A program made the position numbers and the translations under genes. Positions 35,788-47,301 of a DNA stretch of 64,000 bases are shown here, in pieces. The notes beneath the pieces were generated by a model. It worked only from the letters and a program-made list of their open reading frames with translations. It ran no database searches and was not told the origin of the DNA. This stretch comes from Crossaster papposus (taxonomy: Eukaryota; Echinodermata; Asteroidea; Velatida; Solasteridae): NCBI GenBank assembly GCA_037893245.1, contig JBAIAA010001562.1, positions 98,731-162,730 of the forward strand, read 5' to 3'. The number at the start of each line of letters is the position of its first letter. Within the stretch, counting starts at the first letter, position 1.

Positions 35788-36841
35788 ATGTAAAGGGAAA
35801 GAAGTGTGCATAAGAAATATGTAAAGGGAAAGAAGTGTGCATAAGAAATATGTAAAGGGAAAGAAGTGTGCATAAGAAATATGTAAAGGGAAAGAAGTGT
35901 GCATAAGAAATATGTAAAGGGAAAGAAGTGTGCATAAGAAATATGTAAAGGGAAAGAAGTGTGCATAAGAAATATGTAAAGGGAAAGAAGTGTGCATAAG
36001 AAATATGTAAAGGGAAAGAAGTGTGCATAAGAAATATGTAAAGGGAAAGAAGTGTGCATAAGAAATATGTAAAGGGAAAGAAGTGTGCATAAGAAATATG
36101 TAAAGGGAAAGAAGTGTGCATAAGAAATATGTAAAGGGAAAGAAGTGTGCATAAGAAATATGTAAAGGGAAAGAAGTGTGCATAAGAAATATGTAAAGGG
36201 AAAGAAGTGTGCATAAGAAATATGTAAAGGGAAAGAAGTGTGCATAAGAAATATGTAAAGGGAAAGAAGTGTGCATAAGAAATATGTAAAGGGAAAGAAG
36301 TGTGCATAAGAAATATGTAAAGGGAAAGAAGTGTGCATAAGAAATATGTAAAGGGAAAGAAGTGTGCATAAGAAATATGTAAAGGGAAAGAAGTGTGCAT
36401 AAGAAATATGTAAAGGGAAAGAAGTGTGCATAGGAAATATGTAAAGGGAAATAAGTGTGCATAAGAAATATGTAAAGGGAAAGAAGTGTGCATAAGAAAT
36501 ATGTAAAGGGAAAGAAGTGTGCATAAGAAATATGTAAAGGGAAAGAAGTGTGCATAAGAAATATGTAAAGGGAAAGAAGTGTGCATAAGAAATATGTAAA
36601 GAGAAAGAAGTGTGCATAAGAAATATGTAAAGGGAAAGAAGTGTGCATAAGAAATATGTAAAGGGAAAGAAGTGTGCATAAGAAATATGTAAAGGGAAAG
36701 AAGTGTGCATAAGAAATATGTAAAGGGAAAGAAGTGTGCATAAGAAATATGTAAAGGGAAAGAAGTGTGCATAAGAAATATGTAAAGGGAAAGAAGTGTG
36801 CATAAGAAATATGTAAAGGGAAAGAAGTGTGCATAAGAAAT

Positions 36842-36877
36842 AAACACATGATGTCGGGACAAGCCCTGGAGTTAAAT
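36842..36877. repeat. 36-bp module, type B, XhoI lost (copy 35)
   Basis: First type B module: GATGTCGGGACAAG replaces GATGTGGGAACAAG (two substitutions, one creating a CpG). It also reads CTGGAG in place of CTCGAG. 13 monomers follow. Confidence 0.95.
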
Positions 36878-37280
36878 ATGTAAAGGGAAAGAAGTGTGCA
36901 TAAGAAATATGTAAAGGGAAAGAAGTGTGCATAAGAAATATGTAAAGGGAAAGAAGTGTGCATAAGAAATATGTAAAGGGAAAGAAGTGTGCATAAGAAA
37001 TATGTAAAGGGAAAGAAGTGTGCATAAGAAATATGTAAAGGGAAAGAAGTGTGCATAAGAAATATGTAAAGGGAAAGAAGTGTGCATAAGAAATATGTAA
37101 AGGGAAAGAAGTGTGCATAAGAAATATGTAAAGGGAAAGAAGTGTGCATAAGAAATATGTAAAGGGAAAGAAGTGTGCATAAGAAATATGTAAAGGGAAA
37201 GAAGTGTGCATAAGAAATATGTAAAGGGAAAGAAGTGTGCATAAGAAATATGTAAAGGGAAAGAAGTGTGCATAAGAAAT

Positions 37281-37450
37281 AAACACATGATGTGGGAACA
37301 AGCCCTCGAGTTAAATATGTAAAGGGAAAGAAGTGTGCATAAGAAATAAACACATGATGTGGGAACAAGCCCTCGAGTTAAATATGTAAAGGGAAAGAAG
37401 TGTGCATAAGAAATAAACACATGATGTGGGAACAAGCCCTCGAGTTAAAT
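37281..37450. repeat. Triplet of 36-bp modules (copies 36 to 38)
   Basis: Modules at 37281-37316, 37348-37383 and 37415-37450 are type A with CTCGAG and mirror the triplet at 35618, 1663 bp earlier. 160 monomers follow before the next module. Confidence 0.95.
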
Positions 37451-38574
37451 ATGTAAAGGGAAAGAAGTGTGCATAAGAAATATGTAAAGGGAAAGAAGTG
37501 TGCATAAGAAATATGTAAAGGGAAAGAAGTGTGCATAAGAAATATGTAAAGGGAAAGAAGTGTGCATAAGAAATATGTAAAGGGAAAGAAGTGTGCATAA
37601 GAAATATGTAAAGGGAAAGAAGTGTGCATAAGAAATATGTAAAGGGAAAGAAGTGTGCATAAGAAATATGTAAAGGGAAAGAAGTGTGCATAAGAAATAT
37701 GTAAAGGGAAAGAAGTGTGTATAAGAAATATGTAAAGGGAAAGAAGTGTGCATAAGAAATATGTAAAGGGAAAGAAGTGTGCATAAGAAATATGTAAAGG
37801 GAAAGAAGTGTGCATAAGAAATATGTAAAGGGAAAGAAGTGTGCATAAGAAATATGTAAAGGGAAAGAAGTGTGCATAAGAAATATGTAAAGGGAAAGAA
37901 GTGTGCATAAGAAATATGTAAAGGGAAAGAAGTGTGCATAAGAAATATGTAAAGGGAAAGAAGTGTGCATAAGAAATATGTAAAGGGAAAGAAGTGTGCA
38001 TAAGAAATATGTAAAGGGAAAGAAGTGTGCATAAGAAATATGTAAAGGGAAAGAAGTGTGCATAAGAAATATGTAAAGGGAAAGAAGTGTGCATAAGAAA
38101 TATGTAAAGGGAAAGAAGTGTGCATAAGAAATATGTAAAGGGAAAGAAGTGTGCATAGGAAATATGTAAAGGGAAATAAGTGTGCATAAGAAATATGTAA
38201 AGGGAAAGAAGTGTGCATAAGAAATATGTAAAGGGAAAGAAGTGTGCATAAGAAATATGTAAAGGGAAAGAAGTGTGCATAAGAAATATGTAAAGGGAAA
38301 GAAGTGTGCATAAGAAATATGTAAAGAGAAAGAAGTGTGCATAAGAAATATGTAAAGGGAAAGAAGTGTGCATAAGAAATATGTAAAGGGAAAGAAGTGT
38401 GCATAAGAAATATGTAAAGGGAAAGAAGTGTGCATAAGAAATATGTAAAGGGAAAGAAGTGTGCATAAGAAATATGTAAAGGGAAAGAAGTGTGCATAAG
38501 AAATATGTAAAGGGAAAGAAGTGTGCATAAGAAATATGTAAAGGGAAAGAAGTGTGCATAAGAAATATGTAAAG

Positions 38575-41238
38575 GGAAATAAGTGTGCATAAGAAATATG
38601 TAAAGGGAAAGAAGTGTGCATAAGAAATATGTAAAGGGAAAGAAGTGTGCATAAGAAATATGTAAAGGGAAATAAGTGTGCATAAGAAATATGTAAAGGA
38701 AAGAAGTGTGCATAAGAAATATGTAAAGGGAAAGAAGTGTGCATAAGAAATATGTAAAGGGAAAGAAGTGTGCATAAGAAATATGTAAAGGGAAAGAAGT
38801 GTGCATAAGAAATATGTAAAGGGAAAGAAGTGTGCATAAGAAATATGTAAAAGGAAAGAAGTGTGCATAAGAAATATGTAAAGGGAAAGAAGTGTGCATA
38901 AGAAATATGCAAAGGGAAAGAAGTGTGCATAAGAAATATGTAAAGGGAAAGAAGTGTGCATACGAAATATGTAAAGGGAAAGAAGTGTGCATAAGAAATA
39001 TGTAAAGGGAAAGAAGTGTGCATAAGAAATATGTAAAGGGAAAGAAGTGTGCATAATAAATATGTAAAGGGAAAGAAGTGTGCATAAGAAATATGTAAAG
39101 GGAAAGAAGTGTGCATAAGAAATATGTAAAGGGAAAGAAGTGTGCATAAGAAATATGTAAAGGGAAAGAAGTGTGCATAAGAAATAGGTAAAGGGAAAGA
39201 AGTGTGCATAAGAAATATGTAAAGGGAAAGAAGTGTGCATAAGAAATATGTAAAGGGAAAGAAGTGTGCATAAGAAATATGTAAATGGAAAGAAGTGTGC
39301 ATAAGAAATATGTAAAGGGAAAGAAGTGTGCATAAGAAATATGTAAAGGGAAAGAAGTGTGCATAAGAAATATGTAAAGGGAAAGAAGTGTGCATAAGAA
39401 ATATGTAAAGGGAAAGAAGTGTGCATAAGAAATATGTAAAGGGAAAGAAGTGTGCATAAGAAATATGTAAAGGGAAAGAAGTGTGCATAAGAAATATGTA
39501 AAGGGAAAGAAGTGTGCATAAGAAATATGTAAAGGGAAAGAAGTGTGCATAAGAAATATGTAAAGGGAAAGAAGTGTGCATAAGAAATATGTAAAGGGAA
39601 AGAAGTGTGCATAAGAAATATGTAAAGGGAAAGAAGTGTGCATAAGAAATATGTAAAGGGAAAGAAGTGTGCATAAGAAATATGTAAAGGGAAAGAAGTG
39701 TGCATAAGAAATATGTAAAGGGAAAGAAGTGTGCATAAGAAATATGTAAAGGGAAAGAAGTGTGCATAAGAAATATGTAAAGGGAAAGAAGTGTGCATAA
39801 GAAATATGTAAAGGGAAAGAAGTGTGCATAAGAAATATGTAAAGGGAAAGAAGTGTGCATAAGAAATATGTAAAGGGAAAGAAGTGTGCATAAGAAATAT
39901 GTAAAGGGAAATAAGTGTGCATAAGAAATATGTAAAGGGAAAGAAGTGTGCATAAGAAATATGTAAAGGGAAAGAAGTGTGCATAAGAAATATGTAAAGG
40001 GAAATAAGTGTGCATAAGAAATATGTAAAGGAAAGAAGTGTGCATAAGAAATATGTAAAGGGAAAGAAGTGTGCATAAGAAATATGTAAAGGGAAAGAAG
40101 TGTGCATAAGAAATATGTAAAGGGAAAGAAGTGTGCATAAGAAATATGTAAAGGGAAAGAAGTGTGCATAAGAAATATGTAAAAGGAAAGAAGTGTGCAT
40201 AAGAAATATGTAAAGGGAAAGAAGTGTGCATAAGAAATATGCAAAGGGAAAGAAGTGTGCATAAGAAATATGTAAAGGGAAAGAAGTGTGCATACGAAAT
40301 ATGTAAAGGGAAAGAAGTGTGCATAAGAAATATGTAAAGGGAAAGAAGTGTGCATAAGAAATATGTAAAGGGAAAGAAGTGTGCATAATAAATATGTAAA
40401 GGGAAAGAAGTGTGCATAAGAAATATGTAAAGGGAAAGAAGTGTGCATAAGAAATATGTAAAGGGAAAGAAGTGTGCATAAGAAATATGTAAAGGGAAAG
40501 AAGTGTGCATAAGAAATAGGTAAAGGGAAAGAAGTGTGCATAAGAAATATGTAAAGGGAAAGAAGTGTGCATAAGAAATATGTAAAGGGAAAGAAGTGTG
40601 CATAAGAAATATGTAAATGGAAAGAAGTGTGCATAAGAAATATGTAAAGGGAAAGAAGTGTGCATAAGAAATATGTAAAGGGAAAGAAGTGTGCATAAGA
40701 AATATGTAAAGGGAAAGAAGTGTGCATAAGAAATATGTAAAGGGAAAGAAGTGTGCATAAGAAATATGTAAAGGGAAAGAAGTGTGCATAAGAAATATGT
40801 AAAGGGAAAGAAGTGTGCATAAGAAATATGTAAAGGGAAAGAAGTGTGCATAAGAAATATGTAAAGGGAAAGAAGTGTGCATAAGAAATATGTAAAGGGA
40901 AAGAAGTGTGCATAAGAAATATGTAAAGGGAAAGAAGTGTGCATAAGAAATATGTAAAGGGAAAGAAGTGTGCATAAGAAATATGTAAAGGGAAAGAAGT
41001 GTGCATAAGAAATATGTAAAGGGAAAGAAGTGTGCATAAGAAATATGTAAAGGGAAAGAAGTGTGCATAAGAAATATGTAAAGGGAAAGAAGTGTGCATA
41101 AGAAATATGTAAAGGGAAAGAAGTGTGCATAAGAAATATGTAAAGGGAAAGAAGTGTGCATAAGAAATATGTAAAGGGAAAGAAGTGTGCATAAGAAATA
41201 TGTAAAGGGAAAGAAGTGTGCATAAGAAATATGTAAAG
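38575..41238. repeat. 1332-bp tandem duplication, two copies
   Basis: Variants recur at a constant 1332-bp offset: GGGAAATAAG (38580 and 39912), a one-base loss in the G run (about 38698 and 40030), AAAAGG, ATGCAAAG (38910 and 40242), CATACG, CATAATAAAT, AATAGGTAAAG and AAATGGAAAG (39281 and 40613). The unit is 43 monomers minus one base. The exact breakpoints lie in invariant monomers and cannot be fixed. Confidence 0.9.
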
Positions 41239-41339
41239 GGAAAGAAGTGTGCATAAGAAATATGTAAAGGGAAAGAAGTGTGCATAAGAAATATGTAAAG
41301 GGAAAGAAGTGTGCATGAGAAATATGTAAAGGGAAAGAA

Positions 41340-41502
41340 GTGCGCATAAGAAATATGTAAAGGGAAAGAAGTGCGCATAAGAAATATGTAAAGGGAAAGA
41401 AGTGCGCATAAGAAATATGTAAAGGGAAAGAAGTGCGCATAAGAAATATGTAAAGGGAAAGAAGTGCGCATAAGAAATATGTAAATGGAAAGAAGTGCGC
41501 AT
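41340..41502. repeat. GTGCGC monomer cluster, six copies
   Basis: Six consecutive monomers read GTGCGC instead of GTGTGC (GCGC at 41342, 41373, 41404, 41435, 41466 and 41497), each creating a CpG in an otherwise CpG-free unit. A CATGAG variant precedes it near 41314 and GGAAAAG follows near 41517. Confidence 0.93.
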
Positions 41503-42407
41503 AAGAAATATGTAAAGGAAAAGAAGTGTGCATAAGAAATATGTAAAGGGAAAGAAGTGTGCATAAGAAATATGTAAAGGGAAAGAAGTGTGCATAAGAA
41601 ATATGTAAAGGGAAAGAAGTGTGCATAAGAAATATGTAAAGGGAAAGAAGTGTGCATAAGAAATATGTAAAGGGAAAGAAGTGTGCATAAGAAATATGTA
41701 AAGGGAAAGAAGTGTGCATAAGAAATATGTAAAGGGAAGGAAGTGTGCATAAGAAATATGTAAAGGGAAAGAAGTGTGCATAAGAAATATGTAAAGGGAA
41801 AGAAGTGTGCATAAGAAATATGTAAAGGGAAAGAAGTGTGCATAAGAAATATGTAAAGGGAAAGAAGTGTGCATAAGAAATATGTAAAGGAAAGAAGTGT
41901 GCATAAGAAATATGTAAAGGGAAAGAAGTGTGCATAAGAAATATGTAAAGGGAAAGAAGTGTGCATAAGAAATATGTAAAGGGAAAGAAGTGTGCATAAG
42001 AAATATGTAAAGGGAAAGAAGTGTTCATAAGAAATATGTAAAGGGAAAGAAGTGTGCATAATAAATATGTAAAGGGAAAGAAGTGTGCATAAGAAATATG
42101 TAAAGGGAAAGAAGTGTGCATAAGAAATATGTAAAGGGAAAGAAGTGTGCATAAGAAATATGTAAAGGGAAAGAAGTGTGCATAAGAAATATGTAAAGGG
42201 AAAGAAGTGTGCATAAGAAATATGTAAAGGGAAAGAAGTGTGCATAAGAAATATGTAAAGGGAAAGAAGTGTGCATAAGAAATATGTAAAGGGAAAGAAG
42301 TGTGCATAAGAAATATGTAAAGGGAAAGAAGTGTGCATAAGAAATATGTAAAGGGAAAGAAGTGTGCATACGAAATATGTAAAGGGAAAGAAGTGTGCAT
42401 AAGAAAT

Positions 42408-42443
42408 AAACACATGATGTCGGGACAAGCCCTCGAGTTAAAT
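42408..42443. repeat. 36-bp module, type B (copy 39)
   Basis: Type B (GTCGGGAC) with CTCGAG. Five monomers follow, the first shortened by one base (GAAATAATAAAG near 42473). Its duplicate is at 45648. Confidence 0.95.
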
Positions 42444-42597
42444 ATGTAAAGGGAAAGAAGTGTGCATAAGAAATAATAAAGGGAAAGAAGTGTGCATAAG
42501 AAATATGTAAAGGGAAAGAAGTGTGCATAAGAAATATGTAAAGGGAAAGAAGTGTGCATGAGAAATATGTAAAGGGAAAGAAGTGTACATAAGAAAT

Positions 42598-42633
42598 AAA
42601 CACATGATGTCGGGACAAGCCCTCGAGTTAAAT
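42598..42633. repeat. 36-bp module, type B (copy 40)
   Basis: Type B with CTCGAG. Eight monomers follow. CATGAG and GTACAT variants precede it, and these are absent before its duplicate at 45838. Confidence 0.95.
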
Positions 42634-42881
42634 ATGTAAAGGGAAAGAAGTGTGCATAAGAAATATGTAAAGGGAAAGAAGTGTGCATAAGAAATATGTA
42701 AAGGGAAAGAAGTGTGCATAAGAAATATGTAAAGGGAAAGAAGTGTGCATAAGAAATATGTAAAGGGAAAGAAGTGTGCATAAGAAATATGTAAAGGGAA
42801 AGAAGTGTGCATAAGAAATATGTAAAGGGAAAGAAGTGTGCATAAGAAATATGTAAAGGGAAAGAAGTGTGCATAAGAAAT

Positions 42882-42917
42882 AAACACATGATGTCGGGAC
42901 AAGCCCTCGAGTTAAAT
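42882..42917. repeat. 36-bp module, type B (copy 41)
   Basis: Type B with CTCGAG. Five monomers follow, including the GAAATAATAAAG one-base loss near 42951. Duplicate at 46122. Confidence 0.95.
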
Positions 42918-43071
42918 ATGTAAAGGGAAAGAAGTGTGCATAAGAAATAATAAAGGGAAAGAAGTGTGCATAAGAAATATGTAAAGGGAAAGAAGTGTGC
43001 ATAAGAAATATGTAAAGGGAAAGAAGTGTGCATAAGAAATATGTAAAGGGAAAGAAGTGTGCATAAGAAAT

Positions 43072-43107
43072 AAACACATGATGTCGGGACAAGCCCTCGA
43101 GTTAAAT
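43072..43107. repeat. 36-bp module, type B (copy 42)
   Basis: Type B with CTCGAG, followed by a GGGACAG monomer (also after its duplicate at 46312). About 82 monomers to the next module. Confidence 0.95.
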
Positions 43108-43897
43108 ATGTAAAGGGACAGAAGTGTGCATAAGAAATATGTAAAGGGAAAGAAGTGTGCATAAGAAATATGTAAAGGGAAAGAAGTGTGCATAAGAAAT
43201 ATGTAAAGGGAAAGAAGTGTGCATAAGAAATATGTAAAGGGAAAGAAGTGTGCATAAGAAATATGTAAAGGGAAAGAAGTGTGCATAAGAAATATGTAAA
43301 GGGAAAGAAGTGTGCATAAGAAATATGTAAAGGGAAAGAAGTGTGCATAAGAAATATGTAAAGGGAAAGAAGTGTGCATAAGAAATATGTAAAGGGAAAG
43401 AAGTGTGCATAAGAAATATGTAAAGGGAAAGAAGTGTGCATAAGAAATATGTAAAGGGAAAGAAGTGTGCATAAGAAATATGTAAAGGGAAAGAAGTGTG
43501 CATAAGAAATATGTAAAGGGAAAGAAGTGTGCATAAGAATATGTAAAGGGAAAGAAGTGTGCATAAGAAATATGTAAAGGGAAAGAAGTGTGCATAAGAA
43601 ATATGTAAAGGGAAAGAAGTGTGCATAAGAAATATGTAAAGGGAAATAAGTGTGCATAAGAAATATGTAAAGGGAAAGAAGTGTGCATAAGAAATATGTA
43701 AAGGGAAAGAAGTGTGCATAAGAAATATGTAAAGGGAAAGAAGTGTGCATAAGAAATATGTAAAGGGAAAGAAGTGTGCATAAGAAATATGTAAAGGGAA
43801 AGAAGTGTGCATAAGAAATATGTAAAGGGAAAGAAGTGTGCATAAGAAATATGTAAAGGGAAAGAAGTGTGCATAAGAAATATGTAAAGGGAAAGAA

Positions 43898-44060
43898 GTG
43901 CGCATAAGAAATATGTAAAGGGAAAGAAGTGCGCATAAGAAATATGTAAAGGGAAAGAAGTGCGCATAAGAAATATGTAAAGGGAAAGAAGTGCGCATAA
44001 GAAATATGTAAAGGGAAAGAAGTGCGCATAAGAAATATGTAAAGGGAAAGAAGTGCGCAT
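43898..44060. repeat. GTGCGC monomer cluster, six copies
   Basis: GCGC at 43900, 43931, 43962, 43993, 44024 and 44055. Downstream, in order: GGAAAAG, CATAATAAAT with GGGAAGG, and GTGCCTAAG at 44369 and again at 44493. Confidence 0.93.
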
Positions 44061-45647
44061 AAGAAATATGTAAAGGGAAAGAAGTGTGCATAAGAAATAT
44101 GTAAAGGGAAAGAAGTGTGCATAAGAAATATGTAAAGGGAAAGAAGTGTGCATAAGAAATATGTAAAGGGAAAGAAGTGTGCATAAGAAATATGTAAAGG
44201 GAAAGAAGTGTGCATAAGAAATATGTAAAGGGAAAGAAGTGTGCATAAGAAATATGTAAAGGAAAAGAAGTGTGCATAATAAATATGTAAAGGGAAGGAA
44301 GTGTGCATAAGAAATATGTAAAGGGAAAGAAGTGTGCATAATAAATATGTAAAGGGAAAGAAGTGTGCCTAAGAAATATGTAAAGGGAAAGAAGTGTGCA
44401 TAAGAAATATGTAAAGGGAAAGAAGTGTGCATAAGAAATATGTAAAGGGAAAGAAGTGTGCATAATAAATATGTAAAGGGAAAGAAGTGTGCCTAAGAAA
44501 TATGTAAAGGGAAAGAAGTGTGCATAAGAAATATGTAAAGGGAAAGAAGTGTGCATAAGAAATATGTAAAGGGAAAGAAGTGTGCATAAGAAATATGTAA
44601 AGGGAAAGAAGTGTGCATAAGAAATATGTAAAGGGAAAGAAGTGTGCATAAGAAATATGTAAAGGGAAAGAAGTGTGCATAAGAAATATGTAAAGGGAAA
44701 GAAGTGTGCATAAGAAATATGTAAAGGGAAAGAAGTGTGCATAAGAAATATGTAAAGGGAAAGAAGTGTGCATAAGAAATATGTAAAGGGAAAGAAGTGT
44801 GCATAGGAAATATGTAAAGGGAAAGAAGTGTGCATAAGAAATATGTAAAGGGAAAGAAGTGTGCATAAGAAATATGTAAAGGGAAAGAAGTGTGCATAAG
44901 AAATATGTAAAGGGAAAGAAGTGTGCATAAGAAATATGTAAAGGGAAAAAAGTGTGCATAAGAAATATGTAAAGGGAAGGAAGTGTGCATAAGAAATATG
45001 TAAAGGGAAAGAAGTGTGCATAAGAAATATGTAAAGGGAAAGAAGTGTGCATAAGAAATATGTAAAGGGAAAGAAGTGTGCATAAGAAATATGTAAAGGG
45101 AAAGAAGTGTGCATAAGAAATATGTAAAGGAAAGAAGTGTGCATAAGAAATATGTAAAGGGAAAGAAGTGTGCATAAGAAATATGTAAAGGGAAAGGAGT
45201 GTGCATAAGAAATATGTAAAGGGAAAGAAGTGTGCATAAGAAATATGTAAAGGGAAAGAAGTGTCCATAAGAAATATGTAAAGGGAAAGAAGTGTGCATA
45301 ATAAATATGTAAAGGGAAAGAAGTGTGCATAAGAAATATGTAAAGGGAAAGAAGTGTGCATAAGAAATATGTAAAGGGAAAGAAGTGTGCATAAGAAATA
45401 TGTAAAGGGAAAGAAGTGTGCATAAGAAATATGTAAAGGGAAAGAAGTGTGCATAAGAAATATGTAAAGGGAAAGAAGTGTGCATAAGAAATATGTAAAG
45501 GGAAAGAAGTGTGCATAAGAAATATGTAAAGGGAAAGAAGTGTGCATAAGAAATATGTAAAGGGAAAGAAGTGTGCATAAGAAATATGTAAAGGGAAAGA
45601 AGTGTGCATACGAAATATGTAAAGGGAAAGAAGTGTGCATAAGAAAT

Positions 45648-45683
45648 AAACACATGATGTCGGGACAAGCCCTCGAGTTAAAT
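45648..45683. repeat. 36-bp module, type B (copy 43)
   Basis: Type B with CTCGAG, a duplicate of the module at 42408 at an offset of 3240 bp. The shortened GAAATAATAAAG monomer follows, as in the first copy. Confidence 0.95.
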
Positions 45684-45837
45684 ATGTAAAGGGAAAGAAG
45701 TGTGCATAAGAAATAATAAAGGGAAAGAAGTGTGCATAAGAAATATGTAAAGGGAAAGAAGTGTGCATAAGAAATATGTAAAGGGAAAGAAGTGTGCATA
45801 AGAAATATGTAAAGGGAAAGAAGTGTGCATAAGAAAT

Positions 45838-45873
45838 AAACACATGATGTCGGGACAAGCCCTCGAGTTAAAT
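45838..45873. repeat. 36-bp module, type B (copy 44)
   Basis: Type B with CTCGAG, a duplicate of the module at 42598. Eight monomers follow. Confidence 0.95.
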
Positions 45874-46121
45874 ATGTAAAGGGAAAGAAGTGTGCATAAG
45901 AAATATGTAAAGGGAAAGAAGTGTGCATAAGAAATATGTAAAGGGAAAGAAGTGTGCATAAGAAATATGTAAAGGGAAAGAAGTGTGCATAAGAAATATG
46001 TAAAGGGAAAGAAGTGTGCATAAGAAATATGTAAAGGGAAAGAAGTGTGCATAAGAAATATGTAAAGGGAAAGAAGTGTGCATAAGAAATATGTAAAGGG
46101 AAAGAAGTGTGCATAAGAAAT

Positions 46122-46157
46122 AAACACATGATGTCGGGACAAGCCCTCGAGTTAAAT
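46122..46157. repeat. 36-bp module, type B (copy 45)
   Basis: Type B with CTCGAG, a duplicate of the module at 42882. The GAAATAATAAAG loss near 46191 follows. Confidence 0.95.
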
Positions 46158-46311
46158 ATGTAAAGGGAAAGAAGTGTGCATAAGAAATAATAAAGGGAAA
46201 GAAGTGTGCATAAGAAATATGTAAAGGGAAAGAAGTGTGCATAAGAAATATGTAAAGGGAAAGAAGTGTGCATAAGAAATATGTAAAGGGAAAGAAGTGT
46301 GCATAAGAAAT

Positions 46312-46347
46312 AAACACATGATGTCTGGACAAGCCCTCGAGTTAAAT
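46312..46347. repeat. 36-bp module, type B variant (copy 46)
   Basis: A duplicate of the module at 43072, but reads GTCTGGAC where type B has GTCGGGAC. It is the last module before a 13.6-kb stretch without any. Confidence 0.95.
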
Positions 46348-47138
46348 ATGTAAAGGGACAGAAGTGTGCATAAGAAATATGTAAAGGGAAAGAAGTGTGC
46401 ATAAGAAATATGTAAAGGGAAAGAAGTGTGCATAAGAAATATGTAAAGGGAAAGAAGTGTGCATAAGAAATATGTAAAGGGAAAGAAGTGTGCATAAGAA
46501 ATATGTAAAGGGAAAGAAGTGTGCATAAGAAATATGTAAAGGGAAAGAAGTGTGCATAAGAAATATGTAAAGGGAAAGAAGTGTGCATAAGAAATATGTA
46601 AAGGGAAAGAAGTGTGCATAAGAAATATGTAAAGGGAAAGAAGTGTGCATAAGAAATATGTAAAGGGAAAGAAGTGTGCATAAGAAATATGTAAAGGGAA
46701 AGAAGTGTGCATAAGAAATATGTAAAGGGAAAGAAGTGTGCATAAGAAATATGTAAAGGGAAAGAAGTGTGCATAAGAAATATGTAAAGGGAAAGAAGTG
46801 TGCATAAGAAATATGTAAAGGGAAAGAAGTGTGCATAAGAAATATGTAAAGGGAAAGAAGTGTGCATAAGAAATATGTAAAGGGAAAGAAGTGTGCATAA
46901 GAAATATGTAAAGGGAAAGAAGTGTGCATAAGAAATATGTAAAGGGAAAGAAGTGTGCATAAGAAATATGTAAAGGGAAAGAAGTGTGCATAAGAAATAT
47001 GTAAAGGGAAAGAAGTGTGCATAAGAAATATGTAAAGGGAAAGAAGTGTGCATAAGAAATATGTAAAGGGAAAGAAGTGTGCATAAGAAATATGTAAAGG
47101 GAAAGAAGTGTGCATGAGAAATATGTAAAGGGAAAGAA

Positions 47139-47301
47139 GTGCGCATAAGAAATATGTAAAGGGAAAGAAGTGCGCATAAGAAATATGTAAAGGGAAAGAA
47201 GTGCGCATAAGAAATATGTAAAGGGAAAGAAGTGCGCATAAGAAATATGTAAAGGGAAAGAAGTGCGCATAAGAAATATGTAAAGGGAAAGAAGTGCGCA
47301 T
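47139..47301. repeat. GTGCGC monomer cluster, six copies
   Basis: GCGC at 47141, 47172, 47203, 47234, 47265 and 47296, preceded by CATGAG near 47113. Downstream: GGGG gain (about 47440), GGAAAAG, GGGAAGG, CATAATAAAT and GTGCCTAAG at 47611. Confidence 0.93.

Noticed and set aside
36842..46347. CENP-B box in type B modules
   Set aside because: The CGGGA-like string in GTCGGGACAAG is suggestive, but the TTCG half of the box at the required distance is missing. Only a functional analogy is kept.
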